DNA of 64,000 nucleotides, from contig NZ_JACSPQ010000053.1 in the NCBI RefSeq assembly GCF_014837055.1, positions 80,663-144,662 of the forward strand. Reading direction: 5' to 3'. A program made the translations under genes and the position numbers. Position 1 is the stretch's first letter. Each line of letters opens with the position of its first letter. Under the pieces are notes generated by a model. That model saw nothing but the letters and a program-made list of their open reading frames with translations, ran no database searches and was not told the DNA's origin. Source of the stretch: Phocaeicola faecium. GTDB lineage: Bacteria; Bacteroidota; Bacteroidia; Bacteroidales; Bacteroidaceae. Below, in pieces: positions 52,608-60,657 of the stretch.

Positions 52608-54029
52608 ATGAGAAAATTTTCGCTTTTAATTGCCTTTACGCTTTTGTCTTTTTATTCGACATACGCACAACAGGCAAAATATGTATTTTATTTCATCGGT
52701 GACGGCATGGGCGTCAACCAAGTTTTGGGAACCGAACTTTACCGCGGGGAACTGGAAGGAAAAATCGGTATCGTACCCCTGTCGTTTCCCCAGTTTCCGC
52801 AGGCTACCGTAGCCACTACCTTTTCTGCCACCAACGGAGTGACCGACTCTGCTGCTGCTGGAACGGCACTTGCCACCGGAAACAAGACCAAAAACGGGGC
52901 TATCGGCGTATTGAAAGACTTGGAGACACCTGTAAACAGCGTAGCTGTATGGGCAAAAGAAAGCGGAAAGCGTGTGGGCATCGCCACCAGCGTGAGTGTA
53001 GACCATGCTACTCCGGCTGCCTTTTATGCACACGAGGCCGGACGCGGAAGCTATTACGAGATAGGGAAAGACCTGTATACAACGGGATTTGACTTTTATG
53101 CCGGTTCTGATTTCCTTGACCCGGACAACGGCGGAAAGGCTGGCTCTGAAAACCTGTACAGCATGGCGGAACGGAACGGTTACACCATCGCACGCGGTTA
53201 TAAAGAGTATCTGAAAAAGAGTAAGAAAGCGGATAAGATGATTCTTTTCCAAACGGAGGAGGCATCGAAAGCTGACCGCACCGCCATCCCTTACGCCATC
53301 GACCGCAAGAAAACCGACCTGAGCTTGCAGGACATTACGCGCTCGGCAATCAATTTCCTGAGCAAAGATGCCACAAAAGGTTTCTTCTTAATGGTGGAAG
53401 GCGGGAAAATAGACTGGGCTTGTCACAGCAACGATGCGGCTACGGTATTCCATGAAGTAACCGACTTCGACAACGCCATCAAGGTGGCTTACGAGTTTTA
53501 TTCGCAACACCCGGACGAAACGCTGATTGTAATTACCGCCGACCATGAAACGGGTGGACTGGTACTGGGCACAGGTGCGTATGAACTGAACCTTCAGGTG
53601 CTGAAAAACCAGAAGGTGAGCGAAAACGGATTTACCAGAATCGTAAACCAACTGCGTGCCAAGACCAACAATCAAGTAACGTGGGAACAAATACAGCAAG
53701 CCCTAAAAGACAACTTCGGTTTCTGGGACAAGGTGAAACTTTCGGAAAAGCAGGAAGCGCGCCTGAAGGACATCTATGAAAAGAGTCTGAAAAACCAGCA
53801 AGTTAAGATGGAAAAGAGCGAATACGCCCAAGATGAACCGATAGCGGCAGAAGCAAAACGCATCCTTGACGAAATAGCCCTCGTTGGATGGACCAGCGGC
53901 GGACATTCGGCAGGATATGTTCCGGTATTCGCCATCGGAGCAGGCTCTGATTTGTTCCGCGGACGCATCGACAATACAGAAATTCCTACCAAGATTGCGA
54001 AGGCTGCGGGATATGTTGCACATCAATAA
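52608..54029 (+). CDS. Alkaline phosphatase (PhoA type)
   Basis: Periplasmic or surface phosphomonoesterase of 473 residues with a signal peptide (LLIAFTLLSFYSTYAQ). Metal- and nucleophile-binding motifs are 'FYFIGDGMGVNQVLGTELYRG', 'GVTDSAAAGTALATGNKTKNG' (nucleophile Ser), 'HATPAAFYAHEAGR', 'MVEGGKIDWACHSND', 'VITADHETGGL' and the distal 'GWTSGGHSAGYVPVFA'. All expected zinc and magnesium ligands appear present. Monocistronic with a strong terminator. Likely scavenges phosphate from extracellular organic phosphates. No obvious Pho-box could be identified. Confidence 0.94.
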   Translation: MRKFSLLIAFTLLSFYSTYAQQAKYVFYFIGDGMGVNQVLGTELYRGELEGKIGIVPLSFPQFPQATVATTFSATNGVTDSAAAGTALATGNKTKNGAIGVLKDLETPVNSVAVWAKESGKRVGIATSVSVDHATPAAFYAHEAGRGSYYEIGKDLYTTGFDFYAGSDFLDPDNGGKAGSENLYSMAERNGYTIARGYKEYLKKSKKADKMILFQTEEASKADRTAIPYAIDRKKTDLSLQDITRSAINFLSKDATKGFFLMVEGGKIDWACHSNDAATVFHEVTDFDNAIKVAYEFYSQHPDETLIVITADHETGGLVLGTGAYELNLQVLKNQKVSENGFTRIVNQLRAKTNNQVTWEQIQQALKDNFGFWDKVKLSEKQEARLKDIYEKSLKNQQVKMEKSEYAQDEPIAAEAKRILDEIALVGWTSGGHSAGYVPVFAIGAGSDLFRGRIDNTEIPTKIAKAAGYVAHQ

Positions 54030-54040
54030 TACTTACTTAA

Positions 54041-54090
54041 TACCCTTTTGAAAGATATCAGAATAATATCTTCCAAAAGGGTACATTTTT
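54041..54090 (+). terminator. Rho-independent terminator of alkaline phosphatase
   Basis: Long stem TACCCTTTTG-AAGATAT / AATATCTT-CAAAAGGGTA with a short loop, followed by CATTTTTAT. An upstream in-frame TTG (54048) for the next gene falls inside this stem, so that gene starts later. Confidence 0.85.
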
Positions 54091-54164
54091 ATCAGCTTAT
54101 CGACAGGCAAAGTGATTCCTCATTATCTGCTAAGTTTATAGAAACCTTATCATATCATTGCACT

Positions 54165-55634
54165 ATGCTTTGCGAAAAGAAACAAAACACAAAATATTGG
54201 AAACCTTTTATCTACTTCCTCTTAATGAGTAATTTGCTGGTTTCCTGCCAAAACGAACCGGAAGTGCGTATAACCGGCTCTATCCGGAATATAAATAACG
54301 GGACTATCGTTTACAGGATATCGACAGACGGCATGTTCAATCCGTTTACAACAGATACCTTACACATACAGCCGGACAGTACATTCACATTGACACTGCC
54401 AGCACGAGAATATGAGCGCATTGACTTCATTTGGTGGGGAAAAGCAGCGTTAGGATCTGTGATAACCAAAGATCATAACATCCATCTTAATATCGACGCT
54501 TCGGATAAACACCACCTATCCATCAGCGGATTGGACGAAAAGGTTATTAAACTGACCCAACTCCTTAACCAATTAGATGCCGATGTTTTGGATTTACGTA
54601 CCCGTCAGGGCGACCGTTGGCAAATAGCAAAAGACACGGTAGCTACATCTGTTTCCCATAGACTGAAAGCGTATGCAGATTCGCTGGAAGCGCAACTGGA
54701 CGGTCTGGATGAAAGTTTACAAACAAAAGCCAGACAAGACATACGTATGCAGCTATTGTTAGCTTTCCAGAATCAGACTATGGCAACCTGCTATCGAGCT
54801 TCGGAAGCCACCAAAAAGTCTTGGTTTGCCGAACTGGACAAGATGACTGATTTCTGTAAAATCAACCATCCGGACAGTCCTTTCAGTCCGGCATTCCACG
54901 ATGTGGCAAGCAATGAGGCAGGAATACGCTACTTCATGCGGGGAGAAAAACTTCCGGATACTATCAAACAAGATTACCCAAACGTACTCTTTTACTCGTA
55001 TGAACACACATTAACGGGCAAGGCACAAGAAGCAGCAATGGCTTTGCTCTTTTTGGAAGACCAAAGCCGAGAAAAATTCAGTCCAGAGATACAACTATTG
55101 AACGAACGCTTCTTCGAACTATATCCCGAAAGCTCTTGGCGGACATTGGTTCAAGCTGCCGTAGCAAAAAACAAGGCTTTTAATCAGATAACACTGTCGG
55201 AAGACATTCATTTCCTCGATGCAACTAACGTCAAAACCTTGAAGGAGATTACGGATTTATATAAAGGAAAAGTAATCTTCATGGATATTTGGGCTACTTG
55301 GTGTGGTCCGTGCCGCGAATCATTCGCCTTCGTAAAACCCCTGCAAGATTACGCCAAAGAGAAAGACATCGTATTGCTATACTTATCAATTGACCGTCCG
55401 GAAGACGAAGAGAAATGGAAAAAGATGGCAGTCCTCTATGACCTGAAAGGAGAACACATCCGCGTTCAGGAAGCCTTCAATCAAGAAATTTATGGCACAT
55501 TCGGCAATAACGGCGCACTGTACATACCGCATTACGTGATAATTGATAAGGAAGGTAAGATACGTTACAAGACAGCAGCTTCGCCGGAGAAGATGGACGA
55601 ACTGAGGAAACAATTAGACGATGCCGGGAAATAA
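54165..55634 (+). CDS. TlpA-like thioredoxin-fold lipoprotein
   Basis: 489 residues from ATG 54165. Lipoprotein-type signal (FLLMSNLLVSC). The N-terminal part ('VRITGSIRNINNGTIVYRI') resembles the DUF4369-type domain often fused to thioredoxin folds in Bacteroidetes, followed by a helical middle. The C-terminal TlpA/AhpC-like thioredoxin domain has the active site 'IWATWCGPCRESF', cis-Pro region 'LYIPHYVIIDKEGKIRYK'. It probably reduces or isomerises disulfides, or supports haem or protein maturation, in the periplasm. Single gene between two terminator-like regions. Confidence 0.88.
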   Translation: MLCEKKQNTKYWKPFIYFLLMSNLLVSCQNEPEVRITGSIRNINNGTIVYRISTDGMFNPFTTDTLHIQPDSTFTLTLPAREYERIDFIWWGKAALGSVITKDHNIHLNIDASDKHHLSISGLDEKVIKLTQLLNQLDADVLDLRTRQGDRWQIAKDTVATSVSHRLKAYADSLEAQLDGLDESLQTKARQDIRMQLLLAFQNQTMATCYRASEATKKSWFAELDKMTDFCKINHPDSPFSPAFHDVASNEAGIRYFMRGEKLPDTIKQDYPNVLFYSYEHTLTGKAQEAAMALLFLEDQSREKFSPEIQLLNERFFELYPESSWRTLVQAAVAKNKAFNQITLSEDIHFLDATNVKTLKEITDLYKGKVIFMDIWATWCGPCRESFAFVKPLQDYAKEKDIVLLYLSIDRPEDEEKWKKMAVLYDLKGEHIRVQEAFNQEIYGTFGNNGALYIPHYVIIDKEGKIRYKTAASPEKMDELRKQLDDAGK

Positions 55635-55822
55635 AGGAATGAAACACATCGGGAAAACATCTGTAAACCAATCAGACACATAGAGCAAAATGGCATGTGT
55701 AAATGTAGGGAACCCTCGTTTTACATGTCATTTTTACACATCTTTCATCAAGTAAATCAAACATTTAACTCCAATGTTACCCTATCTTATTGATATCCCC
55801 ACCCCGCCCTATTTCAAGCCTG

Positions 55823-55913
55823 AAAAATTCTATTCGCAAGACAAGGCAACGTATGGGTAGAACCAAGTAATTCTACCGCATGGATGAAGCAACACTAACC
55901 GTAGCATTTTACA
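55823..55913. repeat. Dispersed double-hairpin repeat, copy 6
   Basis: ATTCTATTCGCAAGACAAGGC, GTATGGGTAGAACC, ATTCTACCGCATGGATGAAGC and ACACTAACCGTAGCATTTTAC follow one another in the same orientation as copy 1. Confidence 0.75.
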
Positions 55914-56007
55914 AGACAAAAGGACGCATGATTTTGCCGTTTTAAAGCACTTCTGAGACATGCAGGGATGCGGTCAAAGACCATTCTATCAGCTCCATTC
56001 AATAAAC

Positions 56008-56156
56008 CCAAATCGGTCATTAGAAAATCGGGCTTTCATTTTGTGTGAAATACGTTATAATTATGGCAATAATTAAGGTGTGCAATGTAAATTTGGGTCA
56101 TAATAAAGGTTGTTGTCTTACATTTTGCTCGCAAAAATTTCTAATGACCGATTTGG
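56008..56156. mobile_element. MITE-like element with perfect 19-base terminal inverted repeats
   Basis: 149 bases bounded by CCAAATCGGTCATTAGAAA and its exact reverse complement. The interior has no reading frame but holds a second, imperfect pairing (GCAATGTAA / TTACATTTTGC). AATAAAC precedes and AATAAAA follows the element, a possible 6-7 base target duplication. No transposase of matching ends is in the window. Confidence 0.6.
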
Positions 56157-56165
56157 AATAAAACA

Positions 56166-57086
56166 TCACTCAAACGACAAATAAGGAGACAAACGCCGGA
56201 GATCTTCCTCTGAAAACTCTTCGAACAGTGAGAGGCGCGACAGACTTTTTATCTTTCCACGCTTGCGGCGATACTCCACAATGGCTTTGGCTTTATAAAA
56301 ATTCATGTAGGGGTGGGAACGCAACCGGTCTAAATTGTCGCGGTTTACGCTCAACCGACGCAGGGAGTCGGATTCTATTTTGAACCATTTGTTCAATTCT
56401 TCTCCCACGTGGGGAACTTCTTGCAGTTGGGAAACGCTATAAAAACCTCCCAAACGATTCCGGTAGGCGACAATCATGCGAGCCAGTCCGCTGCCGATGC
56501 CGGGAATGCGTTTCAGTTCGGCCGTATCAGCTGCATTCAAGTCGATTACCGTTCCTTCGGGGTATTTGTAAGAAACACGGGGAATAATGGAATCTTTTTC
56601 CACGGAAGCGCGATGTAAAACGGTGTCATACTTCGGTTGCTGTTTCGGGATGCGGATATAAGGATATAGCTCTTCATATTGCGCCTCGCTTAATCCATAG
56701 ATACGTGCAAACGATTCGGGGGTACGAAACTGTCCGCCTTTCGAGCGGTATTTCAGTACGTTACGGGTGGCAAAGGCGGACAAACCCAACCGACGTAAGG
56801 TTACGGAATCGGCTGTATTGGGATCGAACGGGGATAAAACAACCGGAATTTGTTCGGCAGCAGCGTTATTGCGCAACTCACGGCGGGGATGGTTCCGGTG
56901 TTTTCTTGCTTTTACGTCGGCAATAAATGAATCTACCGCCGGACTTTTCTTAGCTTCCGGGGCAGACTCTTGGCTGCTCCACCGTCCTGCGCCTACGTAA
57001 AAGCCCAAGAAAAATACAGCCAAAACCAGCAGAAACAAAATGACACGCCGCTCTGACTTGGAGTAATAAAAAAAGTCTTTCCACAT
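56166..57086 (-). CDS. Helix-hairpin-helix domain protein (ComEA-like)
   Basis: 306 residues with one N-terminal membrane segment ('RRVILFLLVLAVFFLGFYVG'), then a linker and tandem helix-hairpin-helix units: 'FDPNTADSVTLRRLGLSAFA', 'IDLNAADTAELKRIPGIGSG', 'RSHPYMNFYKAKAIVEYRRK'. These bind DNA backbone non-specifically. ComEA in competent bacteria is a short periplasmic DNA receptor; this protein is longer with at least three units and may serve in DNA uptake or another envelope DNA-related role. It starts 7 bases after the transporter gene upstream. Confidence 0.87.
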   Translation of the reverse strand: MWKDFFYYSKSERRVILFLLVLAVFFLGFYVGAGRWSSQESAPEAKKSPAVDSFIADVKARKHRNHPRRELRNNAAAEQIPVVLSPFDPNTADSVTLRRLGLSAFATRNVLKYRSKGGQFRTPESFARIYGLSEAQYEELYPYIRIPKQQPKYDTVLHRASVEKDSIIPRVSYKYPEGTVIDLNAADTAELKRIPGIGSGLARMIVAYRNRLGGFYSVSQLQEVPHVGEELNKWFKIESDSLRRLSVNRDNLDRLRSHPYMNFYKAKAIVEYRRKRGKIKSLSRLSLFEEFSEEDLRRLSPYLSFE

Positions 57087-57093
57087 GCAGCCG

Positions 57094-58467
57094 TTATCCT
57101 AACAACCCTAATTCGTTGACAAATATCAGAACAATGCCGATGGGGGCAACAAATTTCAGTATCAGAATATATAGCGGATAATAAGACGACTTGAGAGTAC
57201 CGTAGTTGGTTGCTTCGCCGCGTACAATCTTGCGGTCGAGCACCCAACCCACAAAAAGAGCCGCAAACATACCGGAAACGGGAAGCATGATTTTTGCCGT
57301 CAAGTAATCGAGCGCATCAAAGACGTTCATTCCCGCTATCGTGTATGCGCTCCATTCGCCCAATGCCAGCGATGAAACAACTCCGATAAGCAGGCTGCCT
57401 GCTGTGACAAGCGAAGCAGCACGACTGCGGGTGAAACCGAACTTTTCATGCAGGAAGGCAGTAGAGACTTCATGCAAAGAAATCGTAGAGGTTAAAGCTG
57501 CCAGCGCCAACAATACATAAAATGCAACAGAGCATACATACGACAATATGGGAACTCCGGCAAAAGCCTGCTGGAATACGTTGGGGAGCGTAATGAATAT
57601 CAGCGAAGGACCTGCATCGGGCTGAATCCCCACAGCAAATGCCGCCGGGAAAATAATCAGTCCGGCCAATACTGCCACACAGGTATCTATTACTCCTACA
57701 CTCATAGCCGTATGTCCCAACCGGGTATCTTTTCCGAAGTAAGAAGCGTAGGTAGACAGACAGCCCATGCCCAGACTCAGCGAGAAAAATGCCTGCCCCA
57801 TTGCACCTAAAAATACGTCGGCAGTAACTTTGCTGAAATCGGGTTTCAACAGAAATTCAACTCCTTTCTCTGCGCCCGGCAAGGTAAGCGAACATATTGC
57901 CAGCAAAACAACCAGAATAAAAAGCGCCGGCATCATGACTTTCGATGACTTTTCAATACCGTCTTTCACACCGCGCACCACTATGAAGTGGGTAGCAAAC
58001 ATAAAGATAAACAGCCAAATGAGCGGACGCAACGGGTCTTGCGAAAAATGCTGGAACATGGTTATAAAATCGTTGGGACTTTTACCGGAGAAACCTAAAG
58101 TAGCTGCCTGAAAGATATACTCCAGCGTCCATCCTGCCACAACGGTATAATATCCCAATATAAGAAAACCGGTCAACACGCCCAAATAACCTACCCATTT
58201 CCACGGAGTGCCCGGAGCCAATACGCGATAAGCTCCTCCCGTACTTGCTTTCGAACGGCGCCCGATAGTAAATTCAGCCATCATGATAGGAAGCCCGAAA
58301 ATAAAAACGCAGCCCAAATAAATGAGGATAAAGGCCGCTCCGCCATGATTTCCCGTCTCATAAGGGAAACGCCAGATATTCCCCAAACCTACCGCAGAAC
58401 CTGCCGCAGCCAGAATAGCGCCTATCTTACTTCCGAAACTAACTCGCTCGTGATGATGTTGTTGCAT
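57094..58467 (-). CDS. Neurotransmitter:sodium symporter family transporter (SNF type)
   Basis: 457 residues from ATG 58467 (MQQHHHERVS); the upstream frame to 58515 reads through a promoter region, with TACTTTTG at 58513-58520. Twelve-helix LeuT-fold transporter: TM1 'ILAAAGSAVGLGNIWRFPYE' carries the sodium- and substrate-binding unwound region, then 'NHGGAAFILIYLGCVFIFGLP' and 'FFSLSLGMGCLSTYASYFGK' in TM6-7. Bacterial members import amino acids such as tryptophan or tyrosine with sodium. Substrate unknown. Divergent from vanZ. Confidence 0.93.
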   Translation of the reverse strand: MQQHHHERVSFGSKIGAILAAAGSAVGLGNIWRFPYETGNHGGAAFILIYLGCVFIFGLPIMMAEFTIGRRSKASTGGAYRVLAPGTPWKWVGYLGVLTGFLILGYYTVVAGWTLEYIFQAATLGFSGKSPNDFITMFQHFSQDPLRPLIWLFIFMFATHFIVVRGVKDGIEKSSKVMMPALFILVVLLAICSLTLPGAEKGVEFLLKPDFSKVTADVFLGAMGQAFFSLSLGMGCLSTYASYFGKDTRLGHTAMSVGVIDTCVAVLAGLIIFPAAFAVGIQPDAGPSLIFITLPNVFQQAFAGVPILSYVCSVAFYVLLALAALTSTISLHEVSTAFLHEKFGFTRSRAASLVTAGSLLIGVVSSLALGEWSAYTIAGMNVFDALDYLTAKIMLPVSGMFAALFVGWVLDRKIVRGEATNYGTLKSSYYPLYILILKFVAPIGIVLIFVNELGLLG

Positions 58468-58563
58468 AATGTACTTTGTCTTTTTGATGATAATTAGAAC
58501 CAAAATCGGGTACAAAAGTACAAAAAACTTCGTATTTTTGCAGCAAATATAAAGAATTTAAAC

Positions 58564-58953
58564 ATGATAGCTTATATTAAACGTTATCCCTTATCACTGA
58601 TTGTCATCGCGATTATCTGGTATCTTTCTTTTTTCACTCCTCCGGAAACCGAGTTAAACGAAATTCCTTATATCGACAAGATGGTTCATGTATGCATGTA
58701 TGGGGGATTGTCTGTCACGCTATGGATAGAGTATCTGTTCCGCCACTGCTCATTGATGCTCAAACGCTTAATTACGGGAGCTGTCGTATGTCCGATACTG
58801 ATGAGCGGGTGCATCGAAGTCCTGCAAGCCACCTGCACCGAAACCCGCAGTGGCGACTGGATGGACTTTGCAGCAAACTGTACGGGGGTTATCCTCGCTT
58901 CGGTTTTAGGTTACTATATTTGCAGGCCGGTAATATGGAAGTATAAAAAATAA
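58564..58953 (+). CDS. VanZ family protein
   Basis: 129 residues with about four membrane helices ('SLIVIAIIWYLSFFTP', 'MVHVCMYGGLSVTLWIEYLF', 'LITGAVVCPILMSGCIEVLQ', 'MDFAANCTGVILASVLGYYI'). The 'DKMVHVCMYG' and 'GDWMDFAANCTGV' patterns are typical of VanZ-like proteins, small membrane proteins named after a teicoplanin-resistance accessory gene; most have no known link to resistance. Its -7 box TATTTTTG is at 58533-58540. Followed by copy 7 of the repeat family. Confidence 0.88.
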   Translation: MIAYIKRYPLSLIVIAIIWYLSFFTPPETELNEIPYIDKMVHVCMYGGLSVTLWIEYLFRHCSLMLKRLITGAVVCPILMSGCIEVLQATCTETRSGDWMDFAANCTGVILASVLGYYICRPVIWKYKK

Positions 58954-59035
58954 AGCCTGCCAATGAAAAACGCAGTTTCATAATGGCAGGCTAATACCCT
59001 TACTTTGGGTTACTGAAATCACCTAATCATCAGTC

Positions 59036-59130
59036 TGAAATTCTACCGCATGTGTCAGTCAAAACATGCGGATGTTTTACCCAACACTAACGCATGAATC
59101 TATCAACGCATCCGCTTGTGTTTTTGGAAG
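59036..59130. repeat. Dispersed double-hairpin repeat, copy 7 (variant)
   Basis: ATTCTACCGCATGTGTC, ACATGCGGATGTTTTACCC, ACACTAACGCATG and CAACGCATCCGCTTGTG: the same building blocks in rearranged form. Between the convergent vanZ and sigma-factor genes. Confidence 0.6.
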
Positions 59131-59135
59131 GATTT

Positions 59136-59639
59136 TCAACGGAAATCTTTCAATTCTTCCTGCAATTTTTGGCGTGTAAAGTAAATGCGACTCTTTACCG
59201 TACCTAAAGGAAGCCCCAATTTGTCGGCTATCTCACGGTATTTGAATCCCGATACATACATGGAGAAAGGAAGACGATACTCTTTAGGCAAAGCATTAAC
59301 GATGCGATGCATTTCTTTCAAATCGTATGAGCTGTCGGTCGACTCGCCTTCAATATCCAGTCCTTGATTCAAATAATACTGATTCTCGGTATGGTCTACA
59401 TAAGTCTGGTCACGCAGTACCTTACGGTAATTGTTGATAAATATATTCCTCATGATAGTATACATCCACCCTTTGAAATTGGTTTCTGCCGTATACTTTT
59501 CTTCGTTATCTAAAGCCTTCAATGATGTTTCTTGAAGAAGGTCGTTCGCATCCTCTTGGTTTGACGTAAGTTTATACGCAAAGTGAAGTAGTTCTGTCTG
59601 TACGCTCAATAAATTCTGAGCAAATGATGCAGTTCTCAT
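59136..59639 (-). CDS. ECF-type RNA polymerase sigma factor
   Basis: 167 residues. Region 2 is 'ELLHFAYKLTSNQEDANDLL' and 'FKGWMYTIMRNIFINNYRK'. Region 4 is 'ALPKEYRLPFSMYVSGFKYR' then 'IADKLGLPLGTVKSRIYFTR', the helix-turn-helix that reads the -35-type box. No anti-sigma gene is adjacent on either side, so regulation must come from elsewhere or from expression level. In the Bacteroidetes such lone ECFs are frequent and often essential or stress-related. Upstream gene on the same strand is the CYTH protein, more than 150 bases away. Confidence 0.93.
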   Translation of the reverse strand: MRTASFAQNLLSVQTELLHFAYKLTSNQEDANDLLQETSLKALDNEEKYTAETNFKGWMYTIMRNIFINNYRKVLRDQTYVDHTENQYYLNQGLDIEGESTDSSYDLKEMHRIVNALPKEYRLPFSMYVSGFKYREIADKLGLPLGTVKSRIYFTRQKLQEELKDFR

Positions 59640-59732
59640 CTGTATGTTTTTTGAGATTAATATTCGTTTTATTTTTATCGTTTCGATATCGCAATATTAA
59701 CCCAAAAAAGAAGAGACCACTTCCCAATAACC

Positions 59733-59800
59733 GTTATCTGATGGGGTACAAACTATCAGATAACAGTTTTCACCCCCTATTCGGATAGTTTACAGGGGGT
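59733..59800 (-). terminator. Tandem hairpins at the end of the CYTH gene
   Basis: On the minus strand, ACCCCCT/AGGGGGT (59772-59800) overlaps the stop codon and is followed by GTTATCTGAT / ATCAGATAAC (59733-59764). Shared ACTATC/GATAGT words allow alternative pairing. T-runs are short, so termination is plausible, not certain. Confidence 0.5.
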
Positions 59801-60299
59801 ATTCTGACTGTTTTTTATTTTCTTCCCAGTCTTTATAAGGCTTTTTCATCAGAAATGAATTGTAATATTTTACCTGCCCCGTCACTTCTTCGCCTAAAAA
59901 AGCGGGGCGCTCAAAAGGTTCGTTTTCGTCTGCCAGTTCTACTTCGGCTATAACCAGTCCTTCGTTTGCTCCATAAAACTCATCCACTTCGAATGTGTGC
60001 GTTCCGCATTTTACCAGATAGCGTGTTTTATCTATCATCCCCGGTTCGCAAAGTTTCATCAGCTCTTCCGCTTCCGAGAGCGGAAGTTCATGTTCCCATT
60101 CATAACGGCTTGTGCCCGATTCGTTCGAAGCACCTTTGATGGTAAGATACCCTTTCCCGTCGCGAATGCGCACCCGCACCGTACGCCCCCGCATACTGCA
60201 AATATATCCCTGACAAATCCTACTACTGGAAAAAGCCTGCTCGCGGTAAGACGAGTCAAGCACCAAGAACTTGCGTTCGATTTCTATTGCTTGCGCCAT
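59790..60299 (-). CDS. CYTH-domain protein (inorganic triphosphatase/adenylate-cyclase-like fold)
   Basis: 169 residues. The N-terminal signature 'AIEIERKFLVLDSS' is the diagnostic ExExK motif of CYTH tunnel enzymes; 'RVRIRDGKGYLTIKG', 'RYEWEHELPL' and 'FEVDEFYGANEGLVIAEVEL' provide further acidic and basic tunnel residues. Known activities include tripolyphosphatase, thiamine triphosphatase and class IV adenylate cyclase; small bacterial members of this length are usually triphosphatases. Cytoplasmic. Precise substrate unknown. Confidence 0.93.
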   Translation of the reverse strand: MAQAIEIERKFLVLDSSYREQAFSSSRICQGYICSMRGRTVRVRIRDGKGYLTIKGASNESGTSRYEWEHELPLSEAEELMKLCEPGMIDKTRYLVKCGTHTFEVDEFYGANEGLVIAEVELADENEPFERPAFLGEEVTGQVKYYNSFLMKKPYKDWEENKKQSEYPL

Positions 60300-60331
60300 A
60301 ATCGTTATTGTTTCTTACTTGTCTTTATCAT

Positions 60332-60390
60332 AAAAAAGCGGATTCCGCGCACCGGATAGTCAGTTTGCCATCCTGAAACGCAGAATCCGT
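60332..60390 (-). terminator. Terminator after the 47-residue membrane peptide gene
   Basis: Minus-strand stem of about 11 pairs (ACGGATTCTGCG with CGCGGAATCCGC) followed by TTTTTTA. Confidence 0.6.
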
Positions 60391-60441
60391 TCCTCAACAC
60401 TGTATTTTCATTAATTATATACGTGTTATAAAATAAATTTA

Positions 60442-60585
60442 TCACGAAGCCAATACATATCCCACAATCATCAGTACAGCCAATAGCAGCAGCGCAATAC
60501 ATATTGATTTAAACAGGCGGTTCGCTTTTTCTTCTTCGCGTTTTTCGTGATTTTGTCGTCGTACTTGTCTGTTATAGTTTCCCAT
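60442..60585 (-). CDS. Small single-pass membrane protein, 47 residues
   Basis: Begins MGNYNRQVRRQ, continues with a very basic/acidic stretch ('NHEKREEEKANRLFK') and ends in one hydrophobic helix ('SICIALLLLAVLMIVGYVLA') one Ser before the stop. Positive-inside rule predicts a cytoplasmic N-terminus. I do not recognise a family. A dedicated terminator-like hairpin downstream and the clean N-terminus support a real gene. Confidence 0.65.
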   Translation of the reverse strand: MGNYNRQVRRQNHEKREEEKANRLFKSICIALLLLAVLMIVGYVLAS

Positions 60586-60657
60586 AGTTCTATTTTTTAA
60601 AATTCAACTTACCAAAAATACAACTAATTCAGGAAAATACAAACGAAATCTTTACTT

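Larger units (their letters stand above)
55635..56165. other. Intergenic region with repeat and terminal-inverted-repeat element
   Basis: About 530 bases between convergent genes, without a gene. It contains a weak hairpin at about 55690-55737, double-hairpin repeat copy 6 (55823-55913) and a small element with terminal inverted repeats (56008-56156). Confidence 0.6.
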
